64,000 nucleotides of DNA from Cellulomonas timonensis (lineage in GTDB: Bacteria > Actinomycetota > Actinomycetes > Actinomycetales > Cellulomonadaceae): positions 854,017 to 918,016 of the forward strand of contig NZ_FCOT01000012.1 in NCBI RefSeq assembly GCF_900046455.1, in the 5' to 3' direction. The notes beneath the pieces were generated by a model that saw only the letters and a program-made list of their open reading frames with translations, ran no database searches and was not told where the DNA came from. Position 1 is the first letter of the stretch. Each line of letters starts with the position of its first letter. Shown in pieces: positions 35,137 through 46,340 of the stretch. Made by a program: the position numbers and the translations under genes.

Positions 35137-38100
35137 TCAGGACACCGTGCAGGGCGTCCCGCCGAGCGTGAACCCGGTGGGCGTGCCCGGCCCGGTGCGC
35201 GGCGCCGACGCGAGGAAGCCGAAGCTCACCGAGCGTCCCGGTCGCACGGTGCGGTTCCACGACTCGTTGCGCACCGTCACCTGGGCGCCGTGCTGCGTCA
35301 GCCGGCCGTTCCAGGCGTCGTAGACCCGCTCGCCCTTCGTGAACGTCCAGCCCAGCTCCCAGCCGTTCAGGGTGGTGGCCGAGTCGTTGGTGAGGGTGAC
35401 GAGGGCGATGAACCCGCCCGGCCACAGCCCCGCCTTCCGGTAGTCGACGGTGCACGTGGCCACGGGCGCCGCCTGCACCTGCACGGTCAGGGTGACGCTC
35501 GTGCCGGTGCCGGGGACCGTCGCGACGATGTCGAGCGGCCCGGTGGTGGCCGTCATGGGGATCGTCGCTGAGATCGACGCCCTGCCGACCTCGTCAGTGC
35601 CGTCGACGCGCGTCGGGTCGACGGGGAACGCGCCCGCCGCGACCCCGCCGACGGTCACGTCGACCGTCTGCGCCTGCGTCTCGCCGCCACTGAACAGCAA
35701 TGACGACAGCTCGGCCGTGACCGTGCCGCCCGGCGCGTAGACGCCACCCGCGGGAGCGCTCGTCACCCGTGCGCCCACAGCCCGCTGGGCGAGGTCCGGG
35801 CCCACCGGCGAGGACGCCGCGAGGTAGTCCACGAACGCCTGCAGGTCCACCCGCCCGGAGTCCCGTGCGCCCGCGCCCTGCGCCAGGGTGGCGAAGTTGT
35901 CGCCGCCCGACGCGAGGAACGAGTTCACCACGACGGTGTAGACCGCCGCCGGGTCCAGGGCGACGCCGTCGAGGGTGATCTGGGTGACGTGCTGCCCGGC
36001 GGGGGCCGTCGGGTCGTACACGTACTTCAGGCCCTGCGAGACGCCGAGCTTGAGGAACGGCCGGCTGGACCCTGCGGGCTGCCACTGCTCCTCGAGCACC
36101 TGGCGTACCTGCGCGCCTGTGAGCTGCGTGGTGACCAGGGTGTTCGCGAACGGCTGCACCGTCGCGGCCTCCCGGTAGGTGACGTTGCCATCAGGGTCCC
36201 CGGCGCCGGTGGACGCGTAGCGCAGGTCCGCCCGCAGGCCACCCGGGTTCATGAAGGCGATCTGCGCCCCGAGCTCGCGCGTCGACCACAGCTGCACGTC
36301 GGCCACCAGGTTGCCCAGGGTGGACTCGCCGCCCCGGTTCTCCGGCCCGTTCGCGTTCGTGGAGGTCGGGGTGTCACGGGCCCGGTTGAAGTCGGCCGCG
36401 ATCGTGCCGAGCGACCGCGAGCCCAGCTCGCTCGCCGCCGCGACGGCGTCGGCGACCAGCGCGGCCACCGCCGGGTCGGCCGGGAACGCCGCCACCCCGC
36501 CCGGGGCCAAGCTGACGTTCTCCGCGTCGATGCCGGTGACCTCGCCGGTGGCCCGGTCCACGGTGAACGTGAGGTGGCCCAGCGCCTCGCCGTACTGGCT
36601 GGACTGGATCACGGGACGGGTCAGGCCCTCCGCCCAGCCCTCGACGGGAAGCCGGTGCAGGTACCGCTGATGGGTGTGGCCGCCGACGATGGCGTCCACC
36701 TCGCCGCTGACCTGCGTGGCGATCCGGCCGAATGCCGAGTCGTCGGTGACGTCCGCGAGATCCGTCCCCGCGGCGCCCTCATGCACCAGCAGCACGATGA
36801 CGTCCGCCTCGCCGTTGGCCGGGTCGCCGTCGGTGAGCCCGGCGGCGACGCGGTTGACCTCGGCGACCACCGGGCGCACCTCGAGCGACGCGATGCCCGC
36901 CGGGGTGACGAGTGTGGGCAGGTCCTCGGTGATGGCGCCGATGAAGCCGACGGTCACGCCGTCGACGTCGCTCAGCGCGTACTCATCGAATGCGGGCGCG
37001 CCCGTGGCCCGGTCGTAGAGGTTGGCCGCCAACCACGGGAAGTCCGTGCTGGGGATGACGCGATCGTCCATGTCCGCGCGCCCTTGGTCGAGCTCGTGGT
37101 TGCCGAGCGCCGACGCGTCCACACCGATCAGGTCGAGGAAGTCGAGCGTCGGGGTGTCCTGCTGGACGAAGGACGTGAACGTGGACGCCCCGATCGAGTC
37201 GCCCGCCGAGGCCACCAGCGTCGCCGGGTTCTGCGCCCGGAACGCCTCGATGGCGCCCGCGACGACGGCGGCGCCCGCCACCGGGCTGGTGCCGCCGCCC
37301 GCCTCGAGCCGGCCGTGGAAGTCGTTGAAGGTCAGCAGGTCGATGGTGGCCGTGCCGGTGGCCGGACCGCCCCCGGCGTCGAGGCCGAGCAGCACCGGGT
37401 CGTGGTCGGAGGATCGGTACACCGACGCCGCGTCAGCCCACGGCCGCGTGTACTCCAGGCCCAGCCACTCGGGCGCGTTGATGGTCCACACATCCGAGCC
37501 GGTGACCCGCTCGGCGAAGGACGGCGTGCCGATGGCGTGGTCCAGCGAGCCGAGCTCCCCGTCGAACGTGTAGGTGTCCTCCCCTGGCGCCAGCGTGGCG
37601 ACGAGGTCGACCCACCCGGCGTCGGCGAAGACCTGCACAGGGTCCTCCTGGCCGTAGGAGTTCAGGTCGCCGAGCACCACCACGTCGTCGGAGCCGCTGT
37701 TCGCCCGCAGCGCGTCCGCGAAGGCCACGACGGCCTGCGCCTGCGCGATCCGGTCGGCGTTGAAGAACCCCTGGCCGTCGGCGGGCTGTGTGCCGGAGCC
37801 GCTCTTGGACTTGAAGTGGTTGGCGATCACCGTGAACGGCTGGGCCTCCCCCGCGCCGCCCGCGACCGTCGGGACGAAGGTCTGCGCGATGGGCTCGCGC
37901 GCGTTGCCCCACACCGTCTCGTCGACCTGGGTGGCGCTGTCGCCCACCGGGGTCGCCGCCGCGGGGCGGTAGATGATCGCGCTCTGGATGACGTCGGTGG
38001 CGGGCGCTCCCGGCCCGACGAGCGCCTTGGGGGTCGGCACATACGCCCACTCCTCGGCGCCGGCGGCGTCGTTGAGGCCGGCCACCAGGTCCGCGAGCGC

Positions 38101-39276
38101 CACATCGGGCGTCCCGTCGCCGAACTGCGTGGAGTTCTCGATCTCCTGCAGGGCGACCACGTCGGCGCCGAGCCCGCTGATCGCCGCGACGATCTTGGAC
38201 CGCTGCACCGCGAACTGCGCCGCGGTGGCGGCCCCTCGGGCGTCCGGGTCCACCGATGTCAGGGTGGTGAAGTAGTTGAGCACGTTGAAGGCGCCCACCT
38301 GCAGGTCGCCGCCGACGGCCTCGGGCGCTGCCGGGCGCTCGGCGCCGGTGAAGGCGGCCTTCTGGGCAGCCGGGGTGCTGGCGTCGATCGGCAGCGTCGG
38401 GTGCAGCCGCCAGTCGTCGAAGCCGTAGCTCAGCACGTACGGCGCCTGCGGCCAGGCGACGGCCGCGCCATTGCGGACCGGCGCGTCGGGCGTGGCGTAC
38501 GGCTGGGCCGTGGGGTCGCTCAGGGTGACGTTGCGGCCGTCGTCGAGCAGCAGCCGGCGTGCGAGGTTCTGGGCCGTGAGCGCCTGCGCCTCGGGGCCGG
38601 GCCGCAGCACGTCCGTGGCCTTGACGGGCAGCTCGTCGCCCGCCGCGAGCCACACCGTGCCGAAGTTGAGGAGCTGGTGGGAGGACGTCACGCGGTAGTC
38701 GCCCTGCGGGACGACGAGCATGCCCTCGAGCTGCTCGCGATCCGCGCCCAGAAGCGTCGCGGGCAGCTCGGTGGGCTGCGGCGGAGTGGCGTCGCCCCCG
38801 ACGACGGCGACGGTGGCGCCGACGGTGGACGTGCCGATCTGCGTGAGCCCGAAGTACTCGGAGACCGTGCCGGTGACGCTCACGGCATCGCCGAGCACCG
38901 CGTCGGTCGTGCCCGCGCGCAGGAAGACGAAGACGCCGTCGGAGGCCCCTGGCGTGGCGTCTTCCGCGCCGCCCGATCCTGCCGTCTGCACGTATAGCCC
39001 GCGGTAGCCCGAGGCACGGTGGTCGGCGGTGACGACACCCTCGACAGTCACCTCCTGGCCGACCAGCGGCGACGCGGCGCCGGTTCCCTGGACGTCGGCG
39101 ATGGTGTGGGTGGCGGCGACGGCCGCCGTGACGGCCGACTCGTCGGCGGACGCGGCTGCCGAGCCGTCCGGCGCCGGATCGGCGGACGCGGGAAGCGCCC
39201 CGACCACGAGGGCCAGGGCGCTGAGGGTGGAGACGGGGAGCAGAAGGCGCTTGGTGTGGCGCCGTGGGGTGAGCAT
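35137..39276 (-). CDS. Secreted endonuclease/5'-nucleotidase with cellulose-binding CBM2
   Basis: About 1,379 residues. GGAGG precedes ATG 39276; a signal peptide follows (RRHTKRLLLPVSTLSALALV, cut after ALPASA). Next an OB-fold region (EVTVEGVVTADHRASGYRGL), then an ExeM/NucH-type endonuclease/exonuclease/phosphatase domain (QVGAFNVLNYF, VVALQEIENS, VVLGDLNSYG, SSDHDPVLLG), a 5'-nucleotidase metallophosphatase (FNDFHGRLEAGG, GNHELDQG, VGGHTHQ) with its C-terminal domain (MNPGGLRADL), and a last ~105-residue CBM2 with three exposed Trp candidates (GLWPGG, DAWNGRL, NESWNR) and terminal Cys pair. It could degrade extracellular DNA to nucleosides and phosphate while bound to cellulose. Confidence 0.9.
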   Translation of the reverse strand: MLTPRRHTKRLLLPVSTLSALALVVGALPASADPAPDGSAAASADESAVTAAVAATHTIADVQGTGAASPLVGQEVTVEGVVTADHRASGYRGLYVQTAGSGGAEDATPGASDGVFVFLRAGTTDAVLGDAVSVTGTVSEYFGLTQIGTSTVGATVAVVGGDATPPQPTELPATLLGADREQLEGMLVVPQGDYRVTSSHQLLNFGTVWLAAGDELPVKATDVLRPGPEAQALTAQNLARRLLLDDGRNVTLSDPTAQPYATPDAPVRNGAAVAWPQAPYVLSYGFDDWRLHPTLPIDASTPAAQKAAFTGAERPAAPEAVGGDLQVGAFNVLNYFTTLTSVDPDARGAATAAQFAVQRSKIVAAISGLGADVVALQEIENSTQFGDGTPDVALADLVAGLNDAAGAEEWAYVPTPKALVGPGAPATDVIQSAIIYRPAAATPVGDSATQVDETVWGNAREPIAQTFVPTVAGGAGEAQPFTVIANHFKSKSGSGTQPADGQGFFNADRIAQAQAVVAFADALRANSGSDDVVVLGDLNSYGQEDPVQVFADAGWVDLVATLAPGEDTYTFDGELGSLDHAIGTPSFAERVTGSDVWTINAPEWLGLEYTRPWADAASVYRSSDHDPVLLGLDAGGGPATGTATIDLLTFNDFHGRLEAGGGTSPVAGAAVVAGAIEAFRAQNPATLVASAGDSIGASTFTSFVQQDTPTLDFLDLIGVDASALGNHELDQGRADMDDRVIPSTDFPWLAANLYDRATGAPAFDEYALSDVDGVTVGFIGAITEDLPTLVTPAGIASLEVRPVVAEVNRVAAGLTDGDPANGEADVIVLLVHEGAAGTDLADVTDDSAFGRIATQVSGEVDAIVGGHTHQRYLHRLPVEGWAEGLTRPVIQSSQYGEALGHLTFTVDRATGEVTGIDAENVSLAPGGVAAFPADPAVAALVADAVAAASELGSRSLGTIAADFNRARDTPTSTNANGPENRGGESTLGNLVADVQLWSTRELGAQIAFMNPGGLRADLRYASTGAGDPDGNVTYREAATVQPFANTLVTTQLTGAQVRQVLEEQWQPAGSSRPFLKLGVSQGLKYVYDPTAPAGQHVTQITLDGVALDPAAVYTVVVNSFLASGGDNFATLAQGAGARDSGRVDLQAFVDYLAASSPVGPDLAQRAVGARVTSAPAGGVYAPGGTVTAELSSLLFSGGETQAQTVDVTVGGVAAGAFPVDPTRVDGTDEVGRASISATIPMTATTGPLDIVATVPGTGTSVTLTVQVQAAPVATCTVDYRKAGLWPGGFIALVTLTNDSATTLNGWELGWTFTKGERVYDAWNGRLTQHGAQVTVRNESWNRTVRPGRSVSFGFLASAPRTGPGTPTGFTLGGTPCTVS

Positions 39277-39452
39277 CGGACGGTCCTCCTTGGCCGAGCC
39301 ATGCCGTCGGTGCGGGTGGCACCTGGCGTGCTCGCACGCTAAACCCGGCGAATCGCCCACCGCTACCCCCAGAACGGACTGGTCGGTAACTCGTCACCGA
39401 GCGGTGACCCGCGCGTCATCGGGGCGACACGCCCTGGCCACTTGGCACCCGG

Positions 39453-39833
39453 TCAGGCGCGTCGGCGCGTCGCCTGCAACGGCAGCCAAGCCGCCAGGTC
39501 CGCGCGCTCCCCCGAGGCCGAGACCCTGCCCGCGGCGACCGCGTCCTCCCATGTGAGCTCGCCGGTCGCGAGCCCCAGCCACGTCTGCGCGTCGGTCTCC
39601 ACCACGTTGGGCGGGGTGCCGCGCGTGTGGCGCGGCCCTTCGACGGCCTGCACGGCGCCGTCGGGCGGCACCCGCACCTCCACTGAGCGGCCCGGCGCCA
39701 CGTCGGCCAGCTCCTCGAGCGTGAACCGCACAGCGGTGCGGCGCACAGCCACCGGCACGTCCCCACCCGCGTCGCGCCACTGCCACACGGCCTCGCGCCC
39801 CTGCGCCGGATCGGTCCGCCGTCTCACACCCAT
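39453..39833 (-). CDS. Sterol-carrier-like family protein
   Basis: 126 residues starting MGVRRRTDPAQGREAVWQW; the C-terminal part TPPNVVETDAQTWLGLATGE followed by LTWEDAVAAGRV is the SCP2-like motif of actinobacterial sterol carrier family proteins, usually found next to purL and purF. Probably a small lipid- or nucleotide-binding protein; role unknown. An upstream frame to 40013 is the reverse complement of the DoxX leader and is not included. Confidence 0.82.
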   Translation of the reverse strand: MGVRRRTDPAQGREAVWQWRDAGGDVPVAVRRTAVRFTLEELADVAPGRSVEVRVPPDGAVQAVEGPRHTRGTPPNVVETDAQTWLGLATGELTWEDAVAAGRVSASGERADLAAWLPLQATRRRA

Positions 39834-39969
39834 GGCTCGATCATGCCCGAGCCCGCGCGCTGTCCCGCGGGGCGCCACAGAGGCGACGCACGCTGGCGCG
39901 GCGCGCTCTGGCCGATACGGGGGGAAACTGGGGGAATCGCAGGTTCCACGAGCGATCAGGGGGCGCATC

Positions 39970-40545
39970 ATGGCCAGCACACCACCCGTGGCGGGCGCCG
40001 CGGGCTCCACCATGTCGGCTCAGAGCCGGGTGGTCACCTCAGGGTCCGGGCGGCGATGGCTCGCTGTGCTGCGGCTCGCGACAGGGTTCATCTTCTTGTG
40101 GGCGTTCCTCGACAAGACGTTCGGGCTGCACTACAGCACCGGGGCGCCTGTCGAGGGGGGCACGCCGTCGGTCGCCTGGATCGATGGCGGGACGCCCAGC
40201 CAGGGCTTCATGAAGTTCGCGGCGGTGGGGCCATTCAAGGACTTCTTCGCATCGATCGCCGGCACCTTCACCGACTGGCTGTTCATGGCGGCGCTGCTGG
40301 GCATCGGCATCGGGCTCATGGCAGGCGTCGCACTGCGGATCACCGCCGTGGCGGGCACCATCCTCATGCTGTGCATGTGGGCGGCCGAGTGGCCGCCGCT
40401 GGAGGGCTCCAGCAACCCGATCGTCGACTACCACATCATCTACGCGCTGGTGATGATCGTCTGCGCCGTGCTCTACGCAGGCGACACGTGGGGCTTGGGC
40501 CGCTGGTGGGGCTCGCTAGTGGGCCGCCAGCACTGGCTCCGCTGA
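39970..40545 (+). CDS. DoxX family membrane protein
   Basis: 191 residues with four membrane segments: WLAVLRLATGFIFLWAFLDK, DWLFMAALLGIGIGLMAGVA, ITAVAGTILMLCMWAAEWPP and HIIYALVMIVCAVLYAGD. The first helix with RxxxGxxFLWxFLDK is typical of the actinobacterial DoxX-like group. The periplasmic loop after helix 1 carries GGTPSQGFMKFAAVGPFKDF. AGGGGG precedes ATG 39970; ATG 40012 is a possible later start. The gene end is tandemly repeated. Confidence 0.85.
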   Translation: MASTPPVAGAAGSTMSAQSRVVTSGSGRRWLAVLRLATGFIFLWAFLDKTFGLHYSTGAPVEGGTPSVAWIDGGTPSQGFMKFAAVGPFKDFFASIAGTFTDWLFMAALLGIGIGLMAGVALRITAVAGTILMLCMWAAEWPPLEGSSNPIVDYHIIYALVMIVCAVLYAGDTWGLGRWWGSLVGRQHWLR

Positions 40546-40580
40546 CGCGCTGGCTCCGCTGACGCGCTGGCTCCGCTGAC
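40533..40580. repeat. 17-bp tandem repeat duplicating the DoxX gene end
   Basis: Nearly three copies of CTGGCTCCGCTGACGCG. The first contains the last codons (Trp-Leu-Arg) and the TGA stop; the other two repeat them downstream. Confidence 0.9.
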
Positions 40581-40611
40581 CCGCCGTGCCGCCGGCCAAC
40601 GGCACGGCGGG
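40580..40611 (+). terminator. Terminator after the DoxX gene
   Basis: Perfect 12-bp stem CCCGCCGTGCCG/CGGCACGGCGGG with an 8-base loop. Confidence 0.8.
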
Positions 40612-40701
40612 ACCACCGACAGGCGCCGGCCGGCCTCATCCGCAGGGAAGAGGCCGACCGACGCCCGTCAGGAGTACTCGCTCAGCGGCTGACGCCAGCG
40701 C

Positions 40702-42066
40702 TCACCAGCGGGCGTTGCGCGCCATCTCGATCGCGATCTCCTGCCACCACTGGCCGGCGGCCGGGCCGCCGTTGCACGCGCCGTCGCTCTCGCCGGGCAG
40801 CTTCACCCAGAGCAGGGCGTCGAGCCCGCCGCTGCCCACACGCACGGGCCGCTCGCCGAGCGCCCGCCCACGCGGGTTGCACCACTCGCCATTGGAGCCG
40901 TTGCCGTTGCGCGAGGTGTCGATGACGAACGTCTTGCCACCCGTCAGGCCCGAGATCGTCTGGCCGTAGGACCGTGACGCGTCGGTGGTCTGGTAGTTCG
41001 AGGTGTTGAGCGCGAAGCCCACCGCGTGCTCGAAGCCCACCAGGTTCAGGCGGCGCGCCGCCTCAGCTGTGCCGAGCCAGCCCGAGTGGCCGACGTCGAG
41101 GTACACGCGGGCGCCCTTGAGGGTCAGGGCCTTCGCGGCGTACTTCAGGTACCCGACGCGGTCGCCCTGCCCGCTGCAGTCCCCGAGCTGGGCGAGCGCG
41201 TCCGGCTCCAGGACCACCCACGGGTTGCCCTGGATGCCCGCGGCGACGGTGTCGATCCAGCGCGCGTACTCGCTCTCGGCGACGCCGCCGCCCGAGTGGG
41301 AGCCGCAGTCACGGCCCGGGATCGCGTAGATGACCAGCACGGGCGTCTTGCCCGCGGCCACGGCCCGCGAGGTGTAGTCGCGGACACCCGCCTGCGCCTC
41401 CGCCGGGGTGTCCCAGTCGCCGACCCAGTAGGCCTGCGGCGTCTGGGCGATCTTGTTGAGCAGCGTCTTGGTGTCCCCTGACGCGGCTGCGGCGGCGCGG
41501 TACGCCTGGGTGTCGGTGTCGACGTAGAAGTCGCCCGTCTGGGGCGGCGGCGTCGTGGGGTTGGTGGTGGGCGTCACCGTGGGGGTGACAGTGGGCGTCA
41601 CCGTGGGGCTGACCGTCGGGGTGGGCGCCACTGTCGTCGGGCTCGACGTCGGCGTCGTGCCGGTGCAGGTGGTGCCGTTGACGCGGAAGGAGGTGGGGAT
41701 CGGGTTCGACCCGCTCCAGGAGCCGTTGAACCCGAAGCTCGTGCGGGCGCCTGTGGCGAGCTTGCCGTTCCACGGCAGGCTCGCGACCGTCACGTTCGCG
41801 CCGCTCTGGGTGAGCGTGCCGTTCCAGAGCTGCGAGATCTTCTGCCCTGCGGTGTAGGACCAGTCGACGGTCCAGGACGTGAGCGGGTCGCCGAGGTTGG
41901 TGACCGTGACGTCGGCGCCGAAGCCGGTGGGCCACTGGTTGGTGATCGCGTAGTCGACGCGACAGGCGGGTGCGGCCTGGGCCGTGGTGGCTGTGGCCAG
42001 GCCGATGCCGGTCACGGTGAGCAGGCTCGCACTCAGCAGCGCTGCGGCCTTCCTGCGGTGGGACAT
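40702..42066 (-). CDS. GH6 cellulase with N-terminal CBM2 (CenA-like endoglucanase)
   Basis: 454 residues, the size and plan of Cellulomonas fimi CenA. Signal peptide (RRKAAALLSASLLTVTGIGL ..TAQA), CBM2 (~38-140; NQWPTGFGADV, LWNGTLTQSG, SLPWNGKL, ending in Cys), a Pro/Thr/Val linker of VTPT repeats, then GH6 (~190-454) with the acid Asp in LGDCSGQGDR, DVGHSGWLG, and the second Asp region GGLDALLWVKLPGESDGAC. Conserved Cys pairs are present. ATG 42066 has GGAGAG five bases upstream. Secreted enzyme hydrolysing cellulose. Confidence 0.95.
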   Translation of the reverse strand: MSHRRKAAALLSASLLTVTGIGLATATTAQAAPACRVDYAITNQWPTGFGADVTVTNLGDPLTSWTVDWSYTAGQKISQLWNGTLTQSGANVTVASLPWNGKLATGARTSFGFNGSWSGSNPIPTSFRVNGTTCTGTTPTSSPTTVAPTPTVSPTVTPTVTPTVTPTTNPTTPPPQTGDFYVDTDTQAYRAAAAASGDTKTLLNKIAQTPQAYWVGDWDTPAEAQAGVRDYTSRAVAAGKTPVLVIYAIPGRDCGSHSGGGVAESEYARWIDTVAAGIQGNPWVVLEPDALAQLGDCSGQGDRVGYLKYAAKALTLKGARVYLDVGHSGWLGTAEAARRLNLVGFEHAVGFALNTSNYQTTDASRSYGQTISGLTGGKTFVIDTSRNGNGSNGEWCNPRGRALGERPVRVGSGGLDALLWVKLPGESDGACNGGPAAGQWWQEIAIEMARNARW

Positions 42067-42170
42067 GCGTCTCTCCATCGTTCGAGGGCGCGACCGACGT
42101 GACGACGATGTGCACGGGGGTCGCTCGTGTCGGGACGACACAACCCGGTCAGCGTCGCCAGCGCCAGAAG

Positions 42171-42182
42171 GTGAGCGCTTTC
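42171..42182. promoter_or_regulatory. Possible LacI-type half operator upstream of the GH6 gene
   Basis: GTGAGCGCTTTC contains the palindromic core AGCGCT of actinobacterial cellulase operators (TGGGAGCGCTCCCA), about 105 bases before the start codon, but the flanks do not match well. Confidence 0.25.
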
Positions 42183-42229
42183 TCTTCCGCCCTAAACGAT
42201 TCAGAGCGCGTGCGGACCGCGGACGACGA

Positions 42230-42263
42230 AGCCCCCGCCGACCAGGAGGTCGTGGCGGGGGCT
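42230..42263 (-). terminator. Terminator of glutamate dehydrogenase gene
   Basis: 10-bp perfect stem AGCCCCCGCC/GGCGGGGGCT with a 14-base loop just past the gdhA stop. Confidence 0.75.
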
Positions 42264-42287
42264 CCGAGGGCTGCGGGGGCGTGCGGG

Positions 42288-43679
<1,392 letters not shown>

Positions 43680-43767
43680 TTAGGGCTCATGACCCGCACC
43701 CGCCTGGGACGTCCGCCCTCTGAGCGTCGCATCCGCAGCGCCCGCAGGCCTCTCGTGCCCGGCTGGA

Positions 43768-46179
43768 TCACCCGAAGTATGCGGGGAGAGTCTGGGCGGA
43801 GACCGTCCGGGCCTCGTCGAGGGGCAGCGTGAACAGCCCCTCCACCTCGACGGCCGGCACGTGGGCGTGCTGGTCGTCATGGGCGCCCGTCGCCGCGCCG
43901 GCGCCTGCGGCGCAGGTCTCGGCGGTGATCCCGATGCGCAGCGCCGGGACCCCGCGCGCGGTGCACAGGTCCGTGAACCGGACCTCCTCGCTGCGCGGCA
44001 CCGCCACGAGCGCGCGGGCGCCGGACTCGGAGAACAGCGCCGCGAACGGCGTCACCCCGTCCCGCTCGCACAGCCCCGCGAGGCTCACCTGGGCGCCCAC
44101 GCCGAACCGCAGGCTCGACTCGACGAGCGCCAGGGCGAGGCCGCCCTCGGAGAGGTCGTGCGCGGCGTCGACCAGGTCGTCCCGGCTCGCGTGGGCCAGC
44201 ACCTCGGCGAGACGGCGCTCGGCCTCCAGGTCCACCTTCGGCGGCAGCCCGCCCAGGTGCTGGTGCGCGACATCGGCCCAGGCCGAGCCGTCCAGCTCGT
44301 CACGCGTCGTGCCCAGCAGGTAGATGGCCTGGCCTGCGGCGGTCCAGCCCGACGGGGTCGCGTCGGCGACGTCGTCCAGCACGCCGAGCACGCCGACGAC
44401 GGGAGTCGGGTGGATCGACGAGTCGATCTTGCCCGGCTCGCCGGTGCCGTTGTACAGGCTCACGTTGCCGCCGGTAACCGGGACGCCCAGCACCTGGCAG
44501 CCGTCGGCGAGGCCGCGGATGGCCTCGACGAGCTGCCACATGGCGTCCGGGTCCTCGGGGCTGCCGAAGTTCAGGCAGTCGGTCACCGCGAGCGGGCGGG
44601 CGCCCGTGGTCGCGACGTTGCGGTACGCCTCCGCGAGCGCGAGCTGCGCGCCGGTGTAGGGGTCGAGCTTGGTGTGGCGGCCGTTCGCGTCGGTGGCGAG
44701 CGCCACGCCCAGGCCCGTCTCCTCGTCGACCCGGATGACCCCGGCGTCGTCGGGCTGGGCCAGCGCGGTGTTGCCCTGCACGAACCTGTCGTACTGGTCC
44801 GTCACCCACGCCGGGGAGGCCAGGTTCGGGGAGCCGAGCAGGCTCAGCAGCGTCGCGCGCAGCTCCTCCGGAGCGCTCGGGCGGGCGGCGCGGTCGGCCG
44901 CGTCACCGCTGATCGAGTCGGCGTTCAGCGCGTCCTGCCACGACGGGCGGGCGAACGGGCGGTGGTAGACGGGGCCGTCATGCGCCACCGTCTTGGGGTC
45001 CACGTCCACGATGCGCTCGCCGTCGTGGTCGATGGTCAGGCGGCCCGTGCCGGTGACCTCGCCGATGATGGCCGTCTCGACGTCCCACTTGCCGGTGATG
45101 GCCAGGAACTCGTCGAGCTTCTCCGGCGTGACGACCGCCATCATGCGCTCCTGGGACTCCGACATGAGGATCTCGCCGGCCGTCAGGGTCGGGTCGCGCA
45201 GCAGCACGTTCTCCAGGTCGACGTGCATGCCGCCGTCGCCGTTGGACGCCAGCTCGCTCGTCGCGCAGGAGATGCCCGCGGCGCCCAGGTCCTGGATGCC
45301 CTCGACGACGCGCGCGGCGTACAGCTCGAGGCAGCACTCGATGAGCACCTTCTCCATGAACGGGTCGCCCACCTGCACCGACGGGCGCTTCGAGGGCTTC
45401 TCGTCATCGAAGGTCTCGCTTGCGAGGATCGACGCGCCGCCGATGCCGTCGCCGCCCGTGCGGGCCCCGAACAGGACGACCTTGTTGCCTGTGCCCGACG
45501 CGTTCGCCAGGTGGATGTCCTCATGGCGCAGCACGCCCACGCACAGCGCGTTGACCAGCGGGTTGCCCTGGTAGCAGGCGTCGAACACCAGCTCGCCGCC
45601 GATGTTCGGCAGGCCGAGGGAGTTGCCGTAGCCGCCCACGCCCGCCACCACGCCGTGCACCACACGAGCCGTGTCCGGGTGGTCGATCGCGCCGAACCGC
45701 AGCTGGTCCATGACCGCCACCGGGCGCGCGCCCATCGAGATGATGTCGCGGACGATGCCGCCGACACCCGTCGCCGCGCCCTGGTACGGCTCGACATACG
45801 ACGGGTGGTTGTGCGACTCGACCTTGAACGTGACAGCCCAGCCGTCGCCGATGTCCACGACGCCCGCGTTCTCGCCGATGCCCACCAGCAGGTGCTCCTT
45901 CATCTCCGGCGTGGTCTTCTCGCCGAACTGCGACAAGTGCACCTTGGACGACTTGTACGAGCAGTGCTCAGACCACATCACCGAGTACATCGCCAGCTCG
46001 GCGGCCGTGGGGCGCCGGCCCAGGATGTCGCGGATCCGCTGGTACTCGTCGGGCTTGAGGCCCAGCTCCGCGAAGGGCTGCTCCTGATCCGGGGTCGCGG
46101 CGGCGTGCTCCACCGTGTCCGAGTGACGCCGGGCGTCGGAGGCATGCGTGGCGGGGTCGTGCTGAGGCGCGCTGGTCAT
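43768..46179 (-). CDS. purL: Phosphoribosylformylglycinamidine synthase II (small PurL)
   Basis: 803 residues; ATP-dependent amidation of FGAR with NH3 supplied by PurQ/PurS, which are not in this window. Signatures: [39 protein letters not shown] with [36 protein letters not shown] and [14 protein letters not shown]. The first ~35 residues are poorly conserved, so the start may be further in. A His/Ala-rich insertion lies near the C-terminus ([11 protein letters not shown]). Confidence 0.95.
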   Translation of the reverse strand: MTSAPQHDPATHASDARRHSDTVEHAAATPDQEQPFAELGLKPDEYQRIRDILGRRPTAAELAMYSVMWSEHCSYKSSKVHLSQFGEKTTPEMKEHLLVGIGENAGVVDIGDGWAVTFKVESHNHPSYVEPYQGAATGVGGIVRDIISMGARPVAVMDQLRFGAIDHPDTARVVHGVVAGVGGYGNSLGLPNIGGELVFDACYQGNPLVNALCVGVLRHEDIHLANASGTGNKVVLFGARTGGDGIGGASILASETFDDEKPSKRPSVQVGDPFMEKVLIECCLELYAARVVEGIQDLGAAGISCATSELASNGDGGMHVDLENVLLRDPTLTAGEILMSESQERMMAVVTPEKLDEFLAITGKWDVETAIIGEVTGTGRLTIDHDGERIVDVDPKTVAHDGPVYHRPFARPSWQDALNADSISGDAADRAARPSAPEELRATLLSLLGSPNLASPAWVTDQYDRFVQGNTALAQPDDAGVIRVDEETGLGVALATDANGRHTKLDPYTGAQLALAEAYRNVATTGARPLAVTDCLNFGSPEDPDAMWQLVEAIRGLADGCQVLGVPVTGGNVSLYNGTGEPGKIDSSIHPTPVVGVLGVLDDVADATPSGWTAAGQAIYLLGTTRDELDGSAWADVAHQHLGGLPPKVDLEAERRLAEVLAHASRDDLVDAAHDLSEGGLALALVESSLRFGVGAQVSLAGLCERDGVTPFAALFSESGARALVAVPRSEEVRFTDLCTARGVPALRIGITAETCAAGAGAATGAHDDQHAHVPAVEVEGLFTLPLDEARTVSAQTLPAYFG

Positions 46180-46340
46180 CGATTCCCTCGAGTGGGTGGC
46201 CCGGACGGCTGGGTCCGCGGGGTCCGTCGGAAGACCAGGCCAGGCTACCGGCGTCCACTGCGTGCCCGGGCTGGGTGCCCAGAGGGCGGTCGGGCGCCCA
46301 GACGAATCCGTACGGAAATGTCCCGTGGTTGAGTTCCGGC

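Noticed and set aside
35989-38997. 1,002-codon plus-strand frame opposite the nuclease/nucleotidase
   Set aside because: Shadow frame caused by high GC; no recognisable motif, no ribosome site, and it is fully antisense to a well-supported secreted enzyme.
43861-46332. 823-codon plus-strand frame opposite purL
   Set aside because: Antisense to an essential conserved enzyme; His/Arg-rich translation with no domain.
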